From assembly GCA_963787375.1 (NCBI GenBank), contig CAWBCR010000022.1, forward strand, positions 94,071-158,070: 64,000 nucleotides of DNA, written 5' to 3'. This DNA comes from CAWBCR01 sp963787375. Its GTDB lineage: Bacteria > Chloroflexota > Anaerolineae > Aggregatilineales > UBA3940. Every line of letters starts with the position of its first letter. Position 1 is the first letter of the stretch. The translations under genes and the position numbers were made by a program. Below are positions 60,392-64,000 of this stretch, one piece after another. A model generated the notes under the pieces. The model was not told the DNA's origin. It saw only the letters and a list, made by a program, of their open reading frames with translations, and made no database searches.

Positions 60392-61605
60392 ATGAACGAC
60401 GATCCTCTCAAGATTTTGATGGCGATCCAGTACTACCTGCCGCATCGCACCGGCTTCACGCTGCACGTTCAGCGCATCGCCGAGGCGCTGGCAGCGCGCG
60501 GCCATGATGTCACGGTGCTGTCGGCACGCTACGATCTCGACCTGCCGCGCGACGAGCAGGTTATCAACGGCGTGCGCGTGATCCGGCTGTGGGCACCGAT
60601 CCGCGTATCACGCGGAATGATCATGCCTGCCTATCCGTGGGCAGCGCTGCGACTGGTGCAGATGCATGACGTCGTCAGCCTACATACGCCCACGCTGGAG
60701 ACGGCCATCTACGCTGTCTACACGAAACTCCTGCGACGAGGGCTGGTCATCACCCATCACGGCGACCTGGTCCTGCCCGATGGGGCGTTTAACCGTTTCG
60801 TCGAGTGGGCCACGTTCGCGCTGTACAAGCTCGCCGGGCGCTCCGCGCAGCACATCATCGCCTACAGCGAAGATTACGCCGATCACTCATACTACATCGC
60901 GCCGTTCCGCACCAAGACAACCGCCGTCCACCCACCCATCCAGGTCCCGGCTCCGCACCCAACGCGCGTTGAGGAACTGCGCGATTCCTGGCTGAATGGC
61001 GCAAACGGCAATGGGCGCATCATCGGCTATGCGGGGCGTTTCGTCGAAGAGAAGCGACCGGACGTGCTGATCCGGTCGCTGCCGGTCATTCTGGAGCGGT
61101 ACCCCGGCTCGAAGATCGTCTTCGCCGGGCAGTACGACATCCAATACGAGGATTTCTACGAGCGCAACCTGCCGCTGATCGAGCAGTACCGGCAGCAGTT
61201 GGTCTTCCTTGGCCTGCTGACTGATGCGCAGGATGTGGCCGACTTCTACGCCGCGTGTGACGTTCTGGCGTTGCCTTCCGACACGGAGTGTTTTGCGCTG
61301 GTGCAGGTTGAAGCAATGCGCTGCGGGACGCCGGTCGTCGCCACAGACATCCCTGGCGCGCGGGTTGTCGTGCAGAAGACCGGCATGGGGAGATTGTCCC
61401 CCCGCGCGACCCCGACGCGATGGGTGCAGCCATAGTGCGCGTGCTCGACAACCCCGAGCACTATGTCAAGTCCCTCAGGCAAATCGACGCGGTGTTCGGC
61501 TTTGAGCAGACGGTCGACGCCTACGAGGCGCTGCTGCGCGACGCCGCGCAGGCCGGGCGCACGGGCCGCCGCCCTCACATTCCCGCAGGCGGCGAACACG
61601 CATGA
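60392..61605 (+). CDS. Family 4 glycosyltransferase (frameshifted)
   Basis: About 404 residues. YYLPHRTGFTLHVQRIAEAL, VVSLHTPTLETAIYAVYTKL, IGYAGRFVEEKRPDVLIRSL and the EX7E signature ECFALVQVEAMRCGTPVVAT. GT-B fold. A base is missing at about 61390 (GGC-ATG-GGG-AGA); restoring it gives GMGEIVPPRDPDAMGAAIVR and the rest. Uses NDP-sugar to extend a lipid-linked or surface glycan. GGGGTGAG precedes the ATG. ATGA overlap with the methyltransferase. Confidence 0.9.
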
Positions 61606-62454
61606 GCGCCGACCTGCAGGTGATGATCGCGCGGATGGTGCGCAATGAGGCCGACATGGCCTACCGGCGGCGCATCCAGACGATCTTCGAGTGGCTCGAT
61701 CCGCAGGACGGCGACCGCATCCTCGACGGCGGCACTGGACGCGGTTTCTACCTAAGTTCATCCGCACCGTATGCGCCGCGAGTTTGACCGGCGTGGAGCT
61801 GGAATACCTGATCCTGAGCATCGCGCAGCGCGCATCAATGGGCTGAATGGCATCACGCTGATCAACGGCAGCCTGTACGACCTGCCGCTCCCGCCGTGCA
61901 TGTTCGACAAGGCGATTCTGTCGGAGGTGCTGGAGCATGTCCCCGACGACGACGGGCGCTGCGCGAGGTCGCGCGGGTGCTGAAGCCCGGCGGGCTGATC
62001 GCCATTACGGTGCCGAACGCGAATTACCCCTTCTGGTGGGACCCGATCAACAGGGCACTGGAGACCATCTTTCACACGCACATCCGGCGAGGCTTGCTTG
62101 CCGGTATCTGGGCCAACCACGTGCGTCTGTATACGCCCGATCAGCTCCGCGCGGCGGTGCTGGATGCAGGGCTGGAGGTCGTCGAGGAGCGCGCCTTCAC
62201 GCATCACAGCTTCCCGTTATCCATAACGTCGTGTATGGGTTCGGAAGACGGTGCTTGAGGCCGGGATGCTGCCCTCCGGGATGGCCGCTGCCGCCGACCG
62301 CCACAACTTCGACGACGGCCGGGGCAGCGCTCTGAACCCGGTTAACGTCGGCCTACGGATGTTCGAATGGTTCGACCGGCGCAACGTGATGAACGAGCCG
62401 CCGGGCCGGTCCACGGTTAACCTGTGCATCCTGGCACGCAAGCCTGAAATGTAG
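61602..62454 (+). pseudogene. Class I SAM-dependent methyltransferase, five frameshifts
   Basis: About 285 residues if five missing bases (about 61754, 61832, 61956, 62219 and 62243) are restored. DRILDGGTGRGFYL is motif I; later FDKAILSEVLEHVPDDDG, REVARVLKPGGLIAITVPNA and HVRLYTPDQLRAAVLDAGLE follow a UbiE/Methyltransf_11 pattern, in five different joins. All five shifts are single-base losses and the protein is conserved throughout, so low sequence accuracy is at least as likely as true decay. Methylates an unknown sugar or lipid in the glycan cluster. Confidence 0.65.
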
Positions 62455-62465
62455 GTTGTGAGGGT

Positions 62466-64000
62466 ATGGGGTCCGAGACGCAGCACGAGACAGACAGCCG
62501 CATCACGCTGAAGGATGTCCTGATTCGCAGTCTTTACGCCGTCCGATCAGGAGGATGCCCCGCCGCGCGCCCCGCTCGCGGCACTGCCATCAATGCCACG
62601 CTGGGCGGGAAGACAGGCATCAGGAGCCACCCCCGGCGTCTCCTTCGACATGTTCGAGCAGCCGACCGTCGACTACAGCGAGCCGCCCATCGAGTACGCT
62701 GGATGACGTGCCGCCGCTGCGCCTGACCGCGCTTGCGGTCGGGACGGTGGTCGCCATCCTGATCGGCTATATGGGCGAAACATCGCTGGCGGGCCAGCAG
62801 GACGCGTTTGCCGGGACGGTGCTGTTCGTGCTGGCCGGGTTGGCGTGGCTGGGCCTGCTGCTGTTCGAGTTCGCGCCGCCCGACGGCGGCCTGCTGCGGC
62901 GCGGGCCGCGCGTATCCGGCAGCCCGGCCTACCCCCTGCCCCGGCTTCAGGCCATCTCGCCGATCAGCGTGCGCGGCGTGGCGCTGATCCTTGCGCTGCC
63001 GGCGTCTGCGGCCACCTACCTGCTGACGGCCAACAACCTGTTCACCGTGCCGGGCGTGGTCGCCTGGGTGTTGAGCATCCTGTGCTGGCTGGTGGCCGCT
63101 TCGGAGCGACAGATCCACCAGATGCTACTCGATGCTGCCGACCGCTTCCAGCAGCTACGTGCCGACCTGCCGAGTGTCCTCAGGCCGCGCCTCGTGCCCC
63201 TGATCGCCTTTGTCGTGGTGATGGGCACGGCGATCTTCTTCCGCGTCTACCGGCTGGACGCCGTGCCCAACGAGATGACCAGTGATCACGTCGAGAAGCT
63301 GCTCAACTCTTACCATGTCACGCAGGGGCTGACGCACGTCTTTTTCACCAACAACGGTGGGCGCGAGGCGATCCAGTTTTACCTGATCCCGGCCATCCAG
63401 TGGCTGTTCAAAACCGGCTGGACCTTCCACCTGCTTAAGCTGGCGACGGTCTTCGAAGGGCTGGCGCTGATCCCGATCGTGATTCTGTTTGGCCAGGAGA
63501 TGGTCGACCGCGAGACGGGTTTCTTCACCGCCGGGCTGGTGGCGATCTCGTGGTGGAATATCATGTTGTCGCGGTTGGCGCTGCGCATCGTGCTCACGCC
63601 GCTGATCTTCACGCTGGTGCTGATCACGCTGGTGCGCGGCATCCGCACCGGATCGCGCAAGGCGTGGCTGTGGGCCGGCATCTGGATGGGTGTCGGGGTG
63701 TATGGTTACCAGGCCCTGCGGGTGACGCCGCTCGTCGCGCTGGCCGCGTTTATCGTCGCGATTGCCGGGCCGGCGCTGCGAGCCTTGCGCGCCGACGCGC
63801 AGGGCCGTGACGACGCGCCCATCTGGCGGCAGGCCGCCGGCAACGTGATCGGGCGGCAGGCGCTCAACATGGCGCTGGCCGGGCTGGTTGCGCTGGCGAT
63901 CTTCGTGCCGATGCTGCGCGTATGGCACGACTTTCCGGAGGCGCTGTGGAACCGCGTCATCAACCGCACCACCGATAGCGAAGTGACGATCCAGGGTAGC
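62466..64000 (+). CDS. GT39/ArnT-like glycosyltransferase, partial and frameshifted
   Basis: Runs off the window end (at least 510 residues visible). N-terminal cytoplasmic region (MGSETQHETDSRITLKDVLI), insertions near 62538 and 62698, then membrane helices (LTALAVGTVVAILIGYMGET, FAGTVLFVLAGLAWLGLLLF). FFRVYRLDAVPNEMTSDHVE and LNSYHVTQGLTHVFFTNNGG resemble the catalytic loop of GT39/GT83 proteins. Likely transfers a sugar from polyprenyl phosphate. Last gene of the cluster in the window. Confidence 0.8.

Noticed and set aside
1..64000. tRNA, rRNA, prophage or insertion sequences
   Set aside because: I looked at the intergenic stretches and found no tRNA-like cloverleaf, rRNA segment, transposase or phage gene.

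Overview
The window is a high-GC, gene-dense stretch of a bacterial chromosome, most likely from Chloroflexota (Anaerolineae-like). This is inferred from Thr/Pro- and Ala/Pro-rich linkers on surface lipoproteins, a DUF1385 membrane protein, an OpcA-containing pentose phosphate operon, a CHAT peptidase with GG(N/D)-type repeats, and Ycf46/Ycf35-type proteins. There are no rRNA or tRNA genes, insertion sequences or CRISPR arrays that I can see.

Layout. 1-3253 (+): membrane protein end, an esterase and a LysM/M23 lipoprotein. 3250-9164 (-): metallophosphatase, malate dehydrogenase, a membrane protein with a helix-hairpin-helix tail, GNAT/DUF1385, ruvC and yebC. 9373-12348 (-): a CHAT caspase-like peptidase and a partner that share a Gly/Asn repeat. 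12752-15195 (-): small membrane protein and a DUF255 thioredoxin-fold protein. 15360-22276 (-): pentose phosphate operon tkt-rpiB-gnd-zwf-opcA-pgl. 22406-24349 (-): divergent Hsp90. 24484-29260: a TetR regulator with a perfect 20-bp operator, two adjacent acyl-CoA dehydrogenases of which only the second keeps the catalytic Glu, and a two-gene MaoC-type hydratase on the opposite strand. 29347-39168 (-): a ten-plus-gene cluster with a Ycf46-like AAA ATPase, DUF1257 (Ycf35), DUF2997, small proteins, a GrpE-like factor, a lidless Hsp70, a degenerate receiver fused to HEAT repeats, a HEAT protein, an FGE-fold protein, a PflX-type radical SAM enzyme and an MBL-fold hydrolase. 39287-42259 (+): lipoprotein and sucCD. 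42339-44092 (-): three small surface or membrane proteins. 44207-50057 (+): livKHMGF branched-chain amino acid ABC operon behind a structured leader. 50143-54941 (+): GT-C enzyme, rplU-rpmA-rpmE, tdk, hpt. 54974-58764: cca, mscL, zinc-ribbon protein, rsmD and a TPR membrane protein. 58886-64000 (+): envelope glycan cluster (LPG-flippase-like, VanZ, GT4, methyltransferase, GT39-like).

Most striking: a ribosomal protein L31 fused to an RNA polymerase alpha C-terminal-like domain (53162-53611); the Hsp70/GrpE/Ycf46/HEAT cluster; and the CHAT pair. About twenty single-base frameshifts break conserved genes across the window, including five of the pentose phosphate genes' reading frames. In every case the conserved protein resumes at once in another frame. 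I read most of these as assembly indels, so those genes are given as full-length spans with the shift position noted.
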